Source: Chitinophaga sp. H8 (GTDB lineage: Bacteria; Bacteroidota; Bacteroidia; Chitinophagales; Chitinophagaceae). From it: 64,000 bases of DNA. The DNA lies in assembly GCF_040567655.1 (NCBI RefSeq), contig NZ_JBEXAC010000002.1:1-64000 (forward strand), given 5' to 3'. Positions 1-8,525 of the stretch are shown here, piece after piece. The notes beneath the pieces are model-generated. The model saw only the letters and a list, made by a program, of their open reading frames with translations. It did no database searches and was not told the DNA's origin. A program made the translations under genes and the position numbers. Within the stretch, counting starts at the first letter, position 1; each line of letters starts with the position of its first letter.

Positions 1-138
1 TCTGATACTGACTAATAACTTTCTCAAGTATATTAGACGTTTCAATTAATGTTTTTCGCTATACATTACCTGTGTTTTGTTCCGATTTGCATCGAAACAG
101 TTGCTGTTGCTTCCAAACTTTCAAAGAACATTTCTAAC

Positions 139-173
139 TAGCTGTTAGCTTTTGGCTTTTAGCTGTTAGCTTT
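139..173. repeat. Heptad repeat array, 5 units of TAGCTNT type
   Basis: Five consecutive 7-bp units read TAGCTGT, TAGCTTT, TGGCTTT, TAGCTGT, TAGCTTT. The same family recurs at 227-257, 13982-14009, 14158-14191, 62997-63031 and 63100-63132, always between genes. Confidence 0.85.
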
Positions 174-226
174 GATGATGTGTTGATTATGAATCACAGA
201 CCCGAAGTCACACCTTTTTTGTTGTT

Positions 227-257
227 GAGCTGTTAGCCTTTAGCTATTAGCTTTTAG
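227..257. repeat. Heptad repeat array, second copy in the left leader
   Basis: Units GAGCTGT, TAGCCTT, TAGCTAT and TAGCTTT follow without gaps, then a partial TAGC. Orientation is the same as the array at 139-173, 53 bases upstream. Confidence 0.85.
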
Positions 258-360
258 CAACATCTTGTTGCTTCCGTTTCATCTTATCTTCAACCTTTTT
301 GCCTGAAGTATTTCACTGTTCGCTTTCCTCTTTTTCGTTGCCCCGTTATCGTTGGGGTTG

Positions 361-391
361 CAAAGGTAGGAAACTTTTTAATTCTACCAAA
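361..391 (-). promoter_or_regulatory. Bacteroidota-type promoter, leftward
   Basis: Plus-strand CAAAGGTA (361-368) is the reverse of TACCTTTG, a perfect TAnnTTTG -7 box. CCAAA (387-391) is the reverse of a TTTGG -33 box, with an 18-base spacer. It fires toward position 1, where no gene is visible in the window. Confidence 0.7.
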
Positions 392-536
392 TTTTTCTTT
401 TTGTTTTTTTGAAGACTGCAGGAGATGAACAAATTCTCAAACCCTTTACAATCGTGCTTTTCAGCGTATCAAAAAATGGCAGAATCCAGTTGTGTAAAGA
501 GCTTTTTTATTGTGTGCTTTCTATCGAAGCGGAGCG

Positions 537-567
537 CAAAGGTAGGACCTTTTTCCTTACTTCCAAA
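537..567 (-). promoter_or_regulatory. Second tandem leftward promoter
   Basis: CAAAGGTA at 537-544 and CCAAA at 563-567 repeat the boxes and the 18-base spacing of the promoter at 361-391, 176 bp further upstream. Tandem strong promoters are typical of stable-RNA operons. Confidence 0.7.
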
Positions 568-638
568 TCTTTTTTCAGGAAACAAAGGTGGCAATTTTAA
601 AAACCCTTTGTAGCAAAGGCTTACAGCGGATATCTTTT

Positions 639-1400
639 TTAACGGGGCTGCGCTATCTTGTGTAATAACCCCTCCGGATAGCTCACCTTCATCAGGAATA
701 ATCCCTGCGGCGGTACAGCAAAATCTGCTTTTGCACAGTTCCGGCTCTCAATCACCTCCCTGAACTGCTCCAGCGAAAGCCGGCCCCTCCCCACTCTCAG
801 CATGGTTCCTACCAGCCCGCGCACCATACCCCGCAGAAAACGGTTAGCGCTAACGTTGTAGACTAAACGTCCGCTATCACTGCTCCAGTAAGAGGTGGCT
901 ATCGCGCATAAAAAAGTACGTACCTGCGTATTCCGTTTAGAGAAAGAGGTAAAGTCATGGTACTCTTTTACAATGGCTGCTGCCTGCTCCAGCAGCGACA
1001 GATCTATACGGTAAGGAAAGAAGTAACCCCGGTCCTGCATAAAAGGATCCTTATGCGTATATAAGGTATATTCATAGGCACGGCCCAATGCAGAAAACCG
1101 GCTATGTGCATCTTCAGGTACTTCATATACTCCTTTCAATACAATATCATCCGGCAGGATCGCATTGATCTTATATACAAACTGCGGATGCAAAGGCAGC
1201 TGCGTATCAAAATGCAGAAAGTTCTGCGCGGCATGCACCCCCGCATCTGTACGGCTGGATCCCGTAGATACCACCGGCTCCCGGAACAATATTCGCAATG
1301 CCCGGTCTATTTCTGCCTGTACCGTATGCGAATTTTCCTGCACCTGAAAGCCACTGTATTGCGTGCCCTTATACCCTACTTCTATAAAATACCTGCTCAT
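639..1400 (-). CDS. truA: tRNA pseudouridine synthase A
   Basis: Converts uridines 38-40 of the tRNA anticodon arm to pseudouridine in the cytoplasm. The catalytic motif S49-R-T-D52-A-G-V-H is intact, with D52 the nucleophile. The 253-residue length is normal for the family. The ATG at 1400 (protein begins MSRYFIEVGYKG) is preferred over an upstream start at 1502, because homologues begin just before the RYFIEVGYKGT strand and the extra 34 residues look non-coding. It stands alone, with about 70 bases to the next upstream open frame; it is not obviously in an operon with the DUF4476 gene, which has its own terminator. Confidence 0.95.
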   Translation of the reverse strand: MSRYFIEVGYKGTQYSGFQVQENSHTVQAEIDRALRILFREPVVSTGSSRTDAGVHAAQNFLHFDTQLPLHPQFVYKINAILPDDIVLKGVYEVPEDAHSRFSALGRAYEYTLYTHKDPFMQDRGYFFPYRIDLSLLEQAAAIVKEYHDFTSFSKRNTQVRTFLCAIATSYWSSDSGRLVYNVSANRFLRGMVRGLVGTMLRVGRGRLSLEQFREVIESRNCAKADFAVPPQGLFLMKVSYPEGLLHKIAQPR

Positions 1401-1551
1401 AACTGCGCGAAAGTAATAAAAACAGCCCATAGTATGCCTACAGACACAGCGGGACGCTGCCCCCGCAAAACCTTGCCGTATTCCGGATTTCTTCCACCCC
1501 ACCTCTTCCGATTACCCCTCTCCTGTAACAAAGCAGCAGGCAGTCATCTCC

Positions 1552-1589
1552 AAAAAAAAGCGGTTGCCCCCGATAAGGGACAACCGCTT
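1552..1589 (-). terminator. Rho-independent terminator of the DUF4476 gene
   Basis: A stem of AAGCGGTTGCCCC (1558-1570) against GGGACAACCGCTT (1577-1589), with one mismatch, is followed on the minus strand by a run of eight T (plus A 1552-1559). It lies just past the stop at 1618. Confidence 0.85.
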
Positions 1590-1617
1590 CCATATTATGA
1601 TGCGATGGTAAAAGGGC

Positions 1618-3111
1618 TTATTTTTTCAACATTGCTTTAAACCGTCCTTTATAGTAATTGTCGCTCAGCAGATTTTCCAGTGAGCCATACTTTTCAGAAT
1701 CATATGTTTTAGCATAAGCCATATCCAGTAACTTATACTTATACTCTTCTGCCGACAACAGCTGTACAATGGTTCTTACCTGCGATGTTTCCACACAATA
1801 GTTACGTGTCTGGCGCCGGAACGCATCAATCATCCCCTCATCATCTTTAGCAGATACTACTTTCTTCAGCATTTTGCGGAAAGTACCATCATCCATGATA
1901 TTGCCACAATCGGAATTGATCATTTTCAATGATGATTTTTTCTTTCCGGCAGGCTCCTCCTCAATAGCTGGTGTACCTGTATTGCTGTCCGGCGTACCTG
2001 TAACCGCTACCTCTTCTGCATCCTGCTTACGTTTTTTACGGTTGCTGCGGGGTTCTTCCTCATGCATGGCCACTCCATATCCGCTGGTATCTGTAATGAT
2101 ATTATTGGGTCTTTCTGTATCATCCAGCCGGTCTGTTATCCTGCGTTGTTTCTTTTTACGTTTAGCACCCGGCTCATCAATTTCTACCGGCGCCCCTACT
2201 GCTGCACCTGCCGCTGAAGAAACTACCGCTCCTGCAGCATCTGTAGCTACGGGCGCTCCTTTGTCATCTGTAAATTCTATAAAGTCCGGCTCCGATGCTT
2301 TCTTTTTCTTCTTAGGGCTTTTCTTTTCCGGCTCTGGTGTAACAGGTACCGCTTCCGGCTGTGTTCCTGCTGTTTCAACAGCCTCACTGGCCGCGGCGGT
2401 TTTCTGTTCTTCTGCCATTACTTCCTTCAATAAAGCCTGTTCTTCTTCTGTCAATGGCTCCTTATCCGTTTTCTGGGTAACCTTTTCTCCTGCTGGTGCT
2501 GCTTTAACAGGCTCCTCCAATGGAATTTCCTCCGGCCGGTCATTTTTTACAACTTTATCCAGGGCAGAGGCAAACGAGTTCGTTTTCTTAACAGGAGGTT
2601 TTACATCTGTAGTGATCTCTGCTTTCCCTCCCAGGGAGTCCTGCAAATCCTTATGCATAGCCGTCAACATTTCCCGGCGGGCAAGATCCGCCTGCTCCTC
2701 ACTGGATAGCTTACTGCCCTCATCCGGAGCTGCTGATGGCTCCATCGCCCGCCGGTCGCCCGACTTAACCACTCCAAATGTCTGCAGATCATATAAAGCA
2801 TACGCATCATCGCTGCCCTTCTTCAGCAAATATCCCTGGTCATTCCTGGACATTTTCAAATAAAACAGCTGTTCCGGTGCTTCATTTTTTGGGAAGCCCA
2901 CTGTTACCTGCGTAGTGCCTGGCGGTATCTCTGATAAAATAAGATAGCCTTTGTCGGATGAACTAAGCACCTGGCCTTTATACTTAATATAGAATGGCTG
3001 ACTCTTTTCACTTTGTATATAAACGAAGTAATGGGGATCCTGTGCCATCAGCCTCCCGCTCAGCAGTAAACCGACCAGCACATATAATAAATTTCTATAA
3101 CTTAGACGCAT
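1618..3111 (-). CDS. Secreted DUF4476-domain protein with long charged linker
   Basis: Function unknown. The 497-residue protein has a signal peptide (residues 1-23, ending LMAQ). An N-terminal beta-rich domain follows (about 25-115; it contains a PPGTTQVTVGFP stretch reminiscent of PEGA folds). A low-complexity linker (about 120-390) is rich in Ala, Glu and Pro and carries several Lys/Arg clusters. The C-terminal region (about 395-497) matches the helical DUF4476 pattern, with the I/L-L-S-AEEYKYKLLDMAY and Y-x-L-x-x-LLS core. DUF4476 proteins are widespread in Bacteroidota and are exported; their role is not established. The domain calls rest on pattern recognition only. Confidence 0.8.
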   Translation of the reverse strand: MRLSYRNLLYVLVGLLLSGRLMAQDPHYFVYIQSEKSQPFYIKYKGQVLSSSDKGYLILSEIPPGTTQVTVGFPKNEAPEQLFYLKMSRNDQGYLLKKGSDDAYALYDLQTFGVVKSGDRRAMEPSAAPDEGSKLSSEEQADLARREMLTAMHKDLQDSLGGKAEITTDVKPPVKKTNSFASALDKVVKNDRPEEIPLEEPVKAAPAGEKVTQKTDKEPLTEEEQALLKEVMAEEQKTAAASEAVETAGTQPEAVPVTPEPEKKSPKKKKKASEPDFIEFTDDKGAPVATDAAGAVVSSAAGAAVGAPVEIDEPGAKRKKKQRRITDRLDDTERPNNIITDTSGYGVAMHEEEPRSNRKKRKQDAEEVAVTGTPDSNTGTPAIEEEPAGKKKSSLKMINSDCGNIMDDGTFRKMLKKVVSAKDDEGMIDAFRRQTRNYCVETSQVRTIVQLLSAEEYKYKLLDMAYAKTYDSEKYGSLENLLSDNYYKGRFKAMLKK

Positions 3112-3145
3112 ACTATTAATTGGTATATCTATCCTATTGCAAATA

Positions 3146-3643
3146 TTATTCCAGCACGATCAGCACCTCACCTTTTTCCACCGCTGTACGTTCTTTCACC
3201 TTTATCTCCTTCACCACAGCATCGGTAGCCGACTTAAACACATTTTCCATTTTCATGGCTTCGAGGATCAATACGGGGTCTCCCTTTTTGATGGCCTGAC
3301 CAGGCGTAACCAATACCTTTAGTACCAGTCCTGGCATAGGCGCTTTAATATCATTGATCTTTTTGACCAATGCGTCCTTAATCCCCATAGAAGCCAGCAG
3401 CTGGTCAATCGGCTCTTCAATAGCTACTTCATATACCTGCTGCGCAATCTGCAGCTGGACAGTTTTCGTTTCTTTATCCAGTTTCAGCACCTGGGCGGTA
3501 TAACTACGGCCATCCATAATAATGCTGAAATCTCCGTTGGGCAGCTGCACACCAGACCAATCTACTACTTTATCATTGCATATTAACTGTTCGCCCTGAT
3601 TTACGGTAAACGATGATTTACCATTCACTATTGCTTTAATCAT
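3146..3643 (-). CDS. Biotin/lipoyl attachment (biotin carboxyl carrier-like) protein
   Basis: A biotin carrier subunit of an acyl-CoA or oxaloacetate-type carboxylase. The C-terminal half (about 96-165) is a biotinyl domain with the canonical EAMKMEN motif, K131 being the biotinylation site. P102-M-P-G is the usual turn before it. The N-terminal 90 residues form a beta-rich region seen in stand-alone Bacteroidota carriers. No carboxylase or carboxyltransferase subunit is adjacent, so the partner is not shown here. The ATG at 3643 (MIKAIVNGK) is chosen over 3691, because the upstream 16 residues lie in A/T-rich spacer. Confidence 0.88.
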   Translation of the reverse strand: MIKAIVNGKSSFTVNQGEQLICNDKVVDWSGVQLPNGDFSIIMDGRSYTAQVLKLDKETKTVQLQIAQQVYEVAIEEPIDQLLASMGIKDALVKKINDIKAPMPGLVLKVLVTPGQAIKKGDPVLILEAMKMENVFKSATDAVVKEIKVKERTAVEKGEVLIVLE

Positions 3644-3669
3644 ATGATTCTTTGCTACTGTAAGCGTAA

Positions 3670-3677
3670 CAAAAATA
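3670..3677 (-). promoter_or_regulatory. Possible -7 box for the biotin carrier gene
   Basis: CAAAAATA is the reverse of TATTTTTG, which fits TAnnTTTG, 27 bases before the ATG at 3643. No convincing -33 box is visible at the right distance. Confidence 0.35.
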
Positions 3678-3726
3678 GCAATTTTAACCACTTACCCCGT
3701 ATTTGGCTCATTTGTTTAAATTTGAA

Positions 3727-3757
3727 TTTGGTACAACCGGCTTAGCCATTACATTTG
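3727..3757 (+). promoter_or_regulatory. Promoter of the M1 aminopeptidase gene
   Basis: TTTGG (3727-3731), 18 bases, then TACATTTG (3750-3757) is a full match to the Bacteroidota promoter. The ATG follows 17 bases later, giving a very short leader. Confidence 0.75.
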
Positions 3758-3774
3758 TTTAAAATAAGACATAC

Positions 3775-6333
3775 ATGAATCAACTCTTGAAAAAACCGCT
3801 GCTGAGACTGCTATTAGGGGGAATGACCGGGCTGGGGCTTTATGCTCCTGCCATGGCACAATCTGCAGGTGGTACCCCCGAAGATCCCGCCATGAAAATT
3901 TACCGTGCGTCTGCTACCAAAATAAATGATCTGGTACATACCAAGCTGGACGTACGTTTTGACTATGCCAAACAATATCTTTACGGTAAAGCATGGATTA
4001 CCCTGAAGCCTTACTTCTACCCTACAGACTCGCTCACACTGGATGCAAAAGGCATGGACATCGGGGAAGTGGCCCTGGTAAAAGCCGGCAAAAATACCCC
4101 GCTCAAATACCAGTATGATGGTATGCAACTGCGGATACAACTGGACAAAACGTATGAAAGAACAAGTGCATATACGATCTACATTGCCTATACTGCCAAA
4201 CCCAACGAATTAAAAACACAGGGTAGCAAGGCTATCACCGATGCCAAAGGACTGTATTTTATTAATCCGGATGGCAAAAACCCGAACAAACCCATACAGA
4301 TATGGACACAGGGTGAAACAGAAGCTTCCTCCGTATGGTTTCCTACTATCGATAAAACCAATCAGAAATGTACCCAGGAAATCAGCATGACGGTAGAAAA
4401 GAAATATGTGACACTTTCCAATGGTAAGCTGGTAAGCCAGAAAGCCAATGCAGACGGGACCCGTACCGATACCTGGAAAATGGACCAGCCTCATTCTCCT
4501 TACCTGTTTATGATGGCAGTGGGCGACTACGCCATCGTGAAAGACCAGTGGCGTGGCAAAGAGGTAAACTACTATGTGGAAAAACCTTTTGAAAAATATG
4601 CGCGGAACATCTTCGGTAATACCCCGGAGATGCTCACCTTCTATTCCAAAATCCTGGATTATGATTACCCCTGGGTGAAATATTCACAGGTAGTAGGACG
4701 CGATTATGTATCCGGTGCGATGGAAAATACCACCGCTACCCTGCATGGAGAGTTTATGCAAAAAACCGACCGGGAACTGCTGGATAACAACAACTATAAT
4801 GAAGCAGTCATTGCGCATGAACTGTTTCACCACTGGTTTGGCGACCTGGCCACTGCCGAGTCCTGGAGCAATCTGACGGTAAACGAATCTTTTGCCGACT
4901 ACAGTGAATACCTCTGGCTGGAACATAAATACGGCAAAGACGCTGCGGACGAACATAGCCTCTCTGCTGTAAAATCTTACCTGAGCATGGTAGAATATGC
5001 CGGGGATAAGCCACTGGTACGTTTTCACTACCGGGATAAGGAAGAAATGTTTGACCAGGTCACCTACCAGAAAGGAGGACGGATTTTAAATATGCTGCGC
5101 AACTACATCGGGGACGATGCCTTCTTTAAATCCATGAACCGGTACCTGAAAAATAATGCCTACAAAGCTACAGAGGCCCATCATTTCCGCCTTGCCGCAG
5201 AAGAGGTAACCGGCCAGGACCTGAACTGGTTTTTCAACCAATGGTATTTTGGACAGGGATTCCCGATACTGGACATCAGTTATGTATATGACGATGCCGC
5301 CAAAACAGTAAGCGTGATCCTGAAACAGCAACCCACCGACAACAAGATATGGCAACTCCCGATGGCAATAGATATCTATGCCGGCGGAAAAAAGGAAAGA
5401 CATCAGGTAATGGCTGCCAACCAGGTAGATACCTTCACTTTTTCCTATGCTACCAAACCTGATTTTGTGAATGTGGATGGCGACAAAGTGCTGCTGGCTA
5501 AAAAAACCGATCGCCGGGATATCAGCACTTACATTTACCAGTACTCACATGCTCCCCAGTATATGGACCGCCGGGAAGCTATAGAGGCCTGCCTGAAACA
5601 ACAAACCACCAATACTGCTGCACTGGATGTATTAAAGGCGGCTTTAAAAGATAAATATCATGGCTTGCGGGAACTTGTCATTACGGGCTTAAAGCTGGAT
5701 AATTCCACTGTCAAGGCAGCAGTACTCCCTACCCTGATCAACATTGCCCAAAAGGATGAAGATGGCCCCGTGCGTGCAGCTGCCCTGAAACAATTGGGCG
5801 ATCTGAAAGATGATGCCTATGCTCCTTTACTGGAAAGCGCTGCCAGCAAGGAAAAATCTTATGCCGCTGCCGGCGCTGCATTACAGGGACTGGCAGCATT
5901 ACAGCCTGATAAAGCATATGCAATTGCCAAACAAATGGCGGATGAGGCGAAAGGAGGACTTACCGCTGCTATTGCCAACATCTTTGCAGAAAAAGGCGAT
6001 GAAGCAGATGTACCTTTCTTCGTTAAAAAATTTGATGCAGCTGGTGGACAGGATAAAATTGAACCGGCTATCCAGTATATGGACATGCTGGCCGGTGTAA
6101 ATACGACCGCTACCGTTATTCAGGGGGTAGACCGTATTAAAGAGATGACCGAACAGCTGAATAACAGCCAGGTAAACAGGTACATCGCCAATATCATGCA
6201 GGCCATTGCCAAAAAGAAACAAGCCGACGCAGGTAGCGCCAATGGTACCGCCAGAGATGAATTTAACAAACAGGCGGATCATTTATTGAAAGTGGCCCAA
6301 AGCATTATGAGCACTATTAAAGATACAGAGTAA
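3775..6333 (+). CDS. M1 family metallo-aminopeptidase with HEAT-repeat C-terminus
   Basis: A zinc aminopeptidase removing N-terminal residues from peptides, probably periplasmic or surface-linked. Residues 1-29 are a signal peptide ending AMAQ. The exopeptidase motif GAMEN is at 314-318, the zinc site HELFH at 348-352 and the third ligand E371 in NESFADY. About 585-800 is alpha-helical and repetitive, like the HEAT-type domain of M1 enzymes; the last 50 residues are polar. The 852-residue length suits secreted M1 enzymes of Bacteroidota. It is monocistronic, with its own promoter and terminator. Confidence 0.93.
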   Translation: MNQLLKKPLLRLLLGGMTGLGLYAPAMAQSAGGTPEDPAMKIYRASATKINDLVHTKLDVRFDYAKQYLYGKAWITLKPYFYPTDSLTLDAKGMDIGEVALVKAGKNTPLKYQYDGMQLRIQLDKTYERTSAYTIYIAYTAKPNELKTQGSKAITDAKGLYFINPDGKNPNKPIQIWTQGETEASSVWFPTIDKTNQKCTQEISMTVEKKYVTLSNGKLVSQKANADGTRTDTWKMDQPHSPYLFMMAVGDYAIVKDQWRGKEVNYYVEKPFEKYARNIFGNTPEMLTFYSKILDYDYPWVKYSQVVGRDYVSGAMENTTATLHGEFMQKTDRELLDNNNYNEAVIAHELFHHWFGDLATAESWSNLTVNESFADYSEYLWLEHKYGKDAADEHSLSAVKSYLSMVEYAGDKPLVRFHYRDKEEMFDQVTYQKGGRILNMLRNYIGDDAFFKSMNRYLKNNAYKATEAHHFRLAAEEVTGQDLNWFFNQWYFGQGFPILDISYVYDDAAKTVSVILKQQPTDNKIWQLPMAIDIYAGGKKERHQVMAANQVDTFTFSYATKPDFVNVDGDKVLLAKKTDRRDISTYIYQYSHAPQYMDRREAIEACLKQQTTNTAALDVLKAALKDKYHGLRELVITGLKLDNSTVKAAVLPTLINIAQKDEDGPVRAAALKQLGDLKDDAYAPLLESAASKEKSYAAAGAALQGLAALQPDKAYAIAKQMADEAKGGLTAAIANIFAEKGDEADVPFFVKKFDAAGGQDKIEPAIQYMDMLAGVNTTATVIQGVDRIKEMTEQLNNSQVNRYIANIMQAIAKKKQADAGSANGTARDEFNKQADHLLKVAQSIMSTIKDTE

Positions 6334-6364
6334 GGCCAGCCTTACCGCTTAATAAATACTTCAC

Positions 6365-6398
6365 AAAACCGTTTCCTGCATTGGAAACGGTTTTTTTT
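6365..6398 (+). terminator. Terminator of the M1 aminopeptidase gene
   Basis: Perfect 12-bp stem AAAACCGTTTCC / GGAAACGGTTTT (6365-6376 and 6383-6394) with a 6-base loop and eight T overlapping the stem end. Confidence 0.92.
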
Positions 6399-6657
6399 AT
6401 ACCATACAGTCCTGCAAACCCCTATAACTGTTAACTAACTCATTTACAGCTACTTCTATCCATATTTAGAGATAAACCCGCCATGACCCTATGTTTCCTT
6501 AGGGATGTTCCACTGTTGTTCCACTATTGTCCCACTGATATCCCACTATTGTTCCACTCTAAAAAGAAGTGAAACATCTATAGGATATCAATTCCTAAAG
6601 GGTTGGGGAAAGCAGACTTTACATCGTGTTAAACCAGGCTTTTAAGAGAGGATACTA
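6399..6657. other. Gene-free spacer between convergent genes
   Basis: About 260 bases follow the M1 terminator before the end of the DUF1835 gene. No credible open frame, promoter or RNA gene was seen. The only structure is the 11-bp tandem repeat at 6506-6560. Confidence 0.7.
6506..6560. repeat. Five tandem 11-bp units around TGTTCCACTAT
   Basis: The units are TGTTCCACTGT, TGTTCCACTAT, TGTCCCACTGA, TATCCCACTAT and TGTTCCACTCT, contiguous and gap-free. Every unit keeps CCACT in the same place, so one helical face carries it about once per turn. Confidence 0.9.
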
Positions 6658-7614
6658 TTATTTGGCGAGGGTGATGGCTACTACTCTTTTGATGGCGGTA
6701 TCCCAACGCCAGGGGCTATTGATCAGCCGGATACCTCCCAGCCAGCGGTGCTGGAGGGATACATAATCGATGTAATTTTCTTCATTGCCCAGGACTTCCC
6801 GGCCCAGGCTGGTGATAGACAGCTGCTGATCATTTTGTTCAATCACTCCGGCGCGGCGCATACGCTGCACATAAATGTCCAGTTGGAAATCGCCCAGACC
6901 ATATATTTTCATCTCTTTCCAGAACTGCGCGTACAAATCATACCACCGGTATTTGCCTAGCAGTAGCCTTTGCAGAAAAAAATGTTCTATGCTATTCAGG
7001 CCGTTATCTACGGAAGGTAATCTTTTGAGGTGTGCCTTCATCGCTTTCCCCAGAAAGGGCAGACTGGCGGAGGTATTGTTACTCAGTACTTCGAGGTCCA
7101 AAGGAGCCGGTTGGCAGTAAGCGTTCCAGGTAGTAGCTGCCAGCTCCAGGTCTTCCGGCTGCAGTAACACACGTTGCTCAAATAAGGGTGGAAAGTGCCG
7201 GGGCGCCAACATCCCCATTCCTTTAAAGTCAGGGATTTCCGCATGGTCATCTATCGCCACAATGCTGACAGGGGGTAGCCGGCTGGTTAAAGATTGCAGG
7301 TAATAAAGCACAAACAGCATATTGACCTGACAGAACAGGTCGAATTCAAACCAGAGGATGATTGCTTCATATTCGCCGGCTGTTTTGAGCTTTTCCAGCT
7401 CCTCAACTACATTGGTATAATAGGTTTGTTTGTCGATACCGTATTGGTATTCCAGGTGTTTGGCACGGGATTCAAAAAAAACAGCGGGGTCTTTTGTAGC
7501 TTTTACTTTTCCTTCGCACATCATCTCCCGGCATATCACTACATCTCCGGGCACGCCACTCTGCCGGAAAGAGGTAAGGGTAGCATCGCCATTTAAAATG
7601 TGCAGATATGCCAT
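6658..7614 (-). CDS. DUF1835 domain-containing protein
   Basis: Function unknown. The 318-residue protein starts MAYLHILNGDATL, with the typical DUF1835 opening (LHILNGD, then SGVPGDVVICREMMCEGK). No signal peptide or membrane segment is seen, so it is probably cytoplasmic. Residues 85-155 (EAIILWFEFDLFCQVNMLF) fit the conserved core of the family. It is the last gene of a leftward group with two TPM-domain genes and lemA, 48 bases behind the gene at 7663; co-transcription is likely. No catalytic residue can be assigned from sequence alone. Confidence 0.85.
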   Translation of the reverse strand: MAYLHILNGDATLTSFRQSGVPGDVVICREMMCEGKVKATKDPAVFFESRAKHLEYQYGIDKQTYYTNVVEELEKLKTAGEYEAIILWFEFDLFCQVNMLFVLYYLQSLTSRLPPVSIVAIDDHAEIPDFKGMGMLAPRHFPPLFEQRVLLQPEDLELAATTWNAYCQPAPLDLEVLSNNTSASLPFLGKAMKAHLKRLPSVDNGLNSIEHFFLQRLLLGKYRWYDLYAQFWKEMKIYGLGDFQLDIYVQRMRRAGVIEQNDQQLSITSLGREVLGNEENYIDYVSLQHRWLGGIRLINSPWRWDTAIKRVVAITLAK

Positions 7615-7662
7615 AGTTGCTGGGCTTGAACATTCATCAATAAAGACAATCTGATCGGTATC

Positions 7663-8439
7663 TTACCAGCTGCCGCTGGCGCCACCGCCGCCGCCTGATC
7701 CGCCGCCAAAGCCTCCGAAACCACCACCACCGCCGCCAAAACCGCCACCGGATCCTCCGCCGAAGCCACCCAGGCCTCCAATCGGAAATAGCCAGCCGGC
7801 GCCCCTGCGGCTGAAAGTGGTGCCCCGTCCGCCACGGTCTCCGCCATTACCTCCCCGGCCCATGATAGAAATAAGGATCACGATCGCCATGATGATAATA
7901 AAAACGGTAAAGCTGCTCATACCATCTCCCTGTTTACGGGGAATTCCCTGGTACTCGCCTGCCGCGGCTTTCTGAATAACATCTACTGCCTGATCAAGAC
8001 CCTGATAATAATGTTCCTGCCGGAACTGCGGGGTAATCACCTCATCAATAATACGGTTGGCGATGGCATCAGGAATGGCCCCTTCCAGCCCATAGCCTGT
8101 TTCAATCCGTATCTTCCGGTCTTCTACTGCTACCAGTATCAGCAGGCCATTGTTCCGGCCTTTAACACCGATGCCCCAGTCACGGAGTATTTTAATAGCT
8201 ACTTCACTGATATCATAATCCCCTACTGTTTTCAGGGTAACGATGGCTATTTGATTGGAGGTACTGTCGCTGTAAGCTACCAGCTTATTTTCCAGTGCAT
8301 CGATCTCTGACCGTACCAATACGCCTGCAAAATCATTCACCAAGTGCGGGGGGGAGGGTCTGGCCGGAATTTGCTGCGCTTGCGTCAACAATCCTGTTAC
8401 CAAAAACATCCCCATCAATAACCAGCGAAATACCTTCAT
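7663..8439 (-). CDS. TPM-domain membrane protein, YgcG type
   Basis: A membrane-anchored protein with a periplasmic TPM domain. Order: signal peptide (1-21, ending TQAQ), TPM domain (about 30-165, with FAGVLVRSEIDALENKL and IETGYGLEGAIPDAIANRII), one membrane segment (about 175-193), then a Gly-rich tail (about 195-258) ending in Trp. TPM proteins are linked to photosystem II repair in plants and to membrane stress in bacteria. The precise activity here is not known. It sits between the second TPM gene and DUF1835 in the lemA group. Confidence 0.88.
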   Translation of the reverse strand: MKVFRWLLMGMFLVTGLLTQAQQIPARPSPPHLVNDFAGVLVRSEIDALENKLVAYSDSTSNQIAIVTLKTVGDYDISEVAIKILRDWGIGVKGRNNGLLILVAVEDRKIRIETGYGLEGAIPDAIANRIIDEVITPQFRQEHYYQGLDQAVDVIQKAAAGEYQGIPRKQGDGMSSFTVFIIIMAIVILISIMGRGGNGGDRGGRGTTFSRRGAGWLFPIGGLGGFGGGSGGGFGGGGGGFGGFGGGSGGGGGASGSW

Positions 8440-8525
8440 TTATCTATAGCTAAAAGTCATTTAAAAAACTGTTCCGGCACAGCGTTGCTCCCCGTATCTG
8501 CCCCTCATTGTTCCGGCACTTTACC

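Larger units (their letters stand above)
1..638 (-). other. Gene-free region, probable leader of an off-window rRNA operon
   Basis: No convincing protein gene is present; the short open frames around 409-613 have no recognisable content. Read on the minus strand, about 126-1 begins GTTCTTTGAAAG and runs A/T-rich toward the left edge. That resembles the leader segments found upstream of 16S rRNA in Bacteroidota. Two strong leftward promoters lie upstream of it (361-391 and 537-567), with a degenerate third -7 box (CACCTTTG in reverse) at 583-590. Arrays of a 7-bp repeat sit at 139-173 and 227-257 inside the presumed transcript. The rRNA gene itself would lie left of position 1, so this assignment is inference. 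Confidence 0.4.

Noticed and set aside
409..613. Two overlapping short open frames in the left intergenic region
   Set aside because: Both lie across the leftward promoter at 537-567 and show no family resemblance.
1104..1640. A 178-residue frame opposite truA
   Set aside because: It crosses the whole start region of truA and the terminator at 1552-1589, with no recognisable domain.
1874..2863. A 329-residue open frame antisense to the DUF4476 gene
   Set aside because: It mirrors the low-complexity Ala/Glu/Lys linker of the real gene; Ser/Ala-rich content and no start context.
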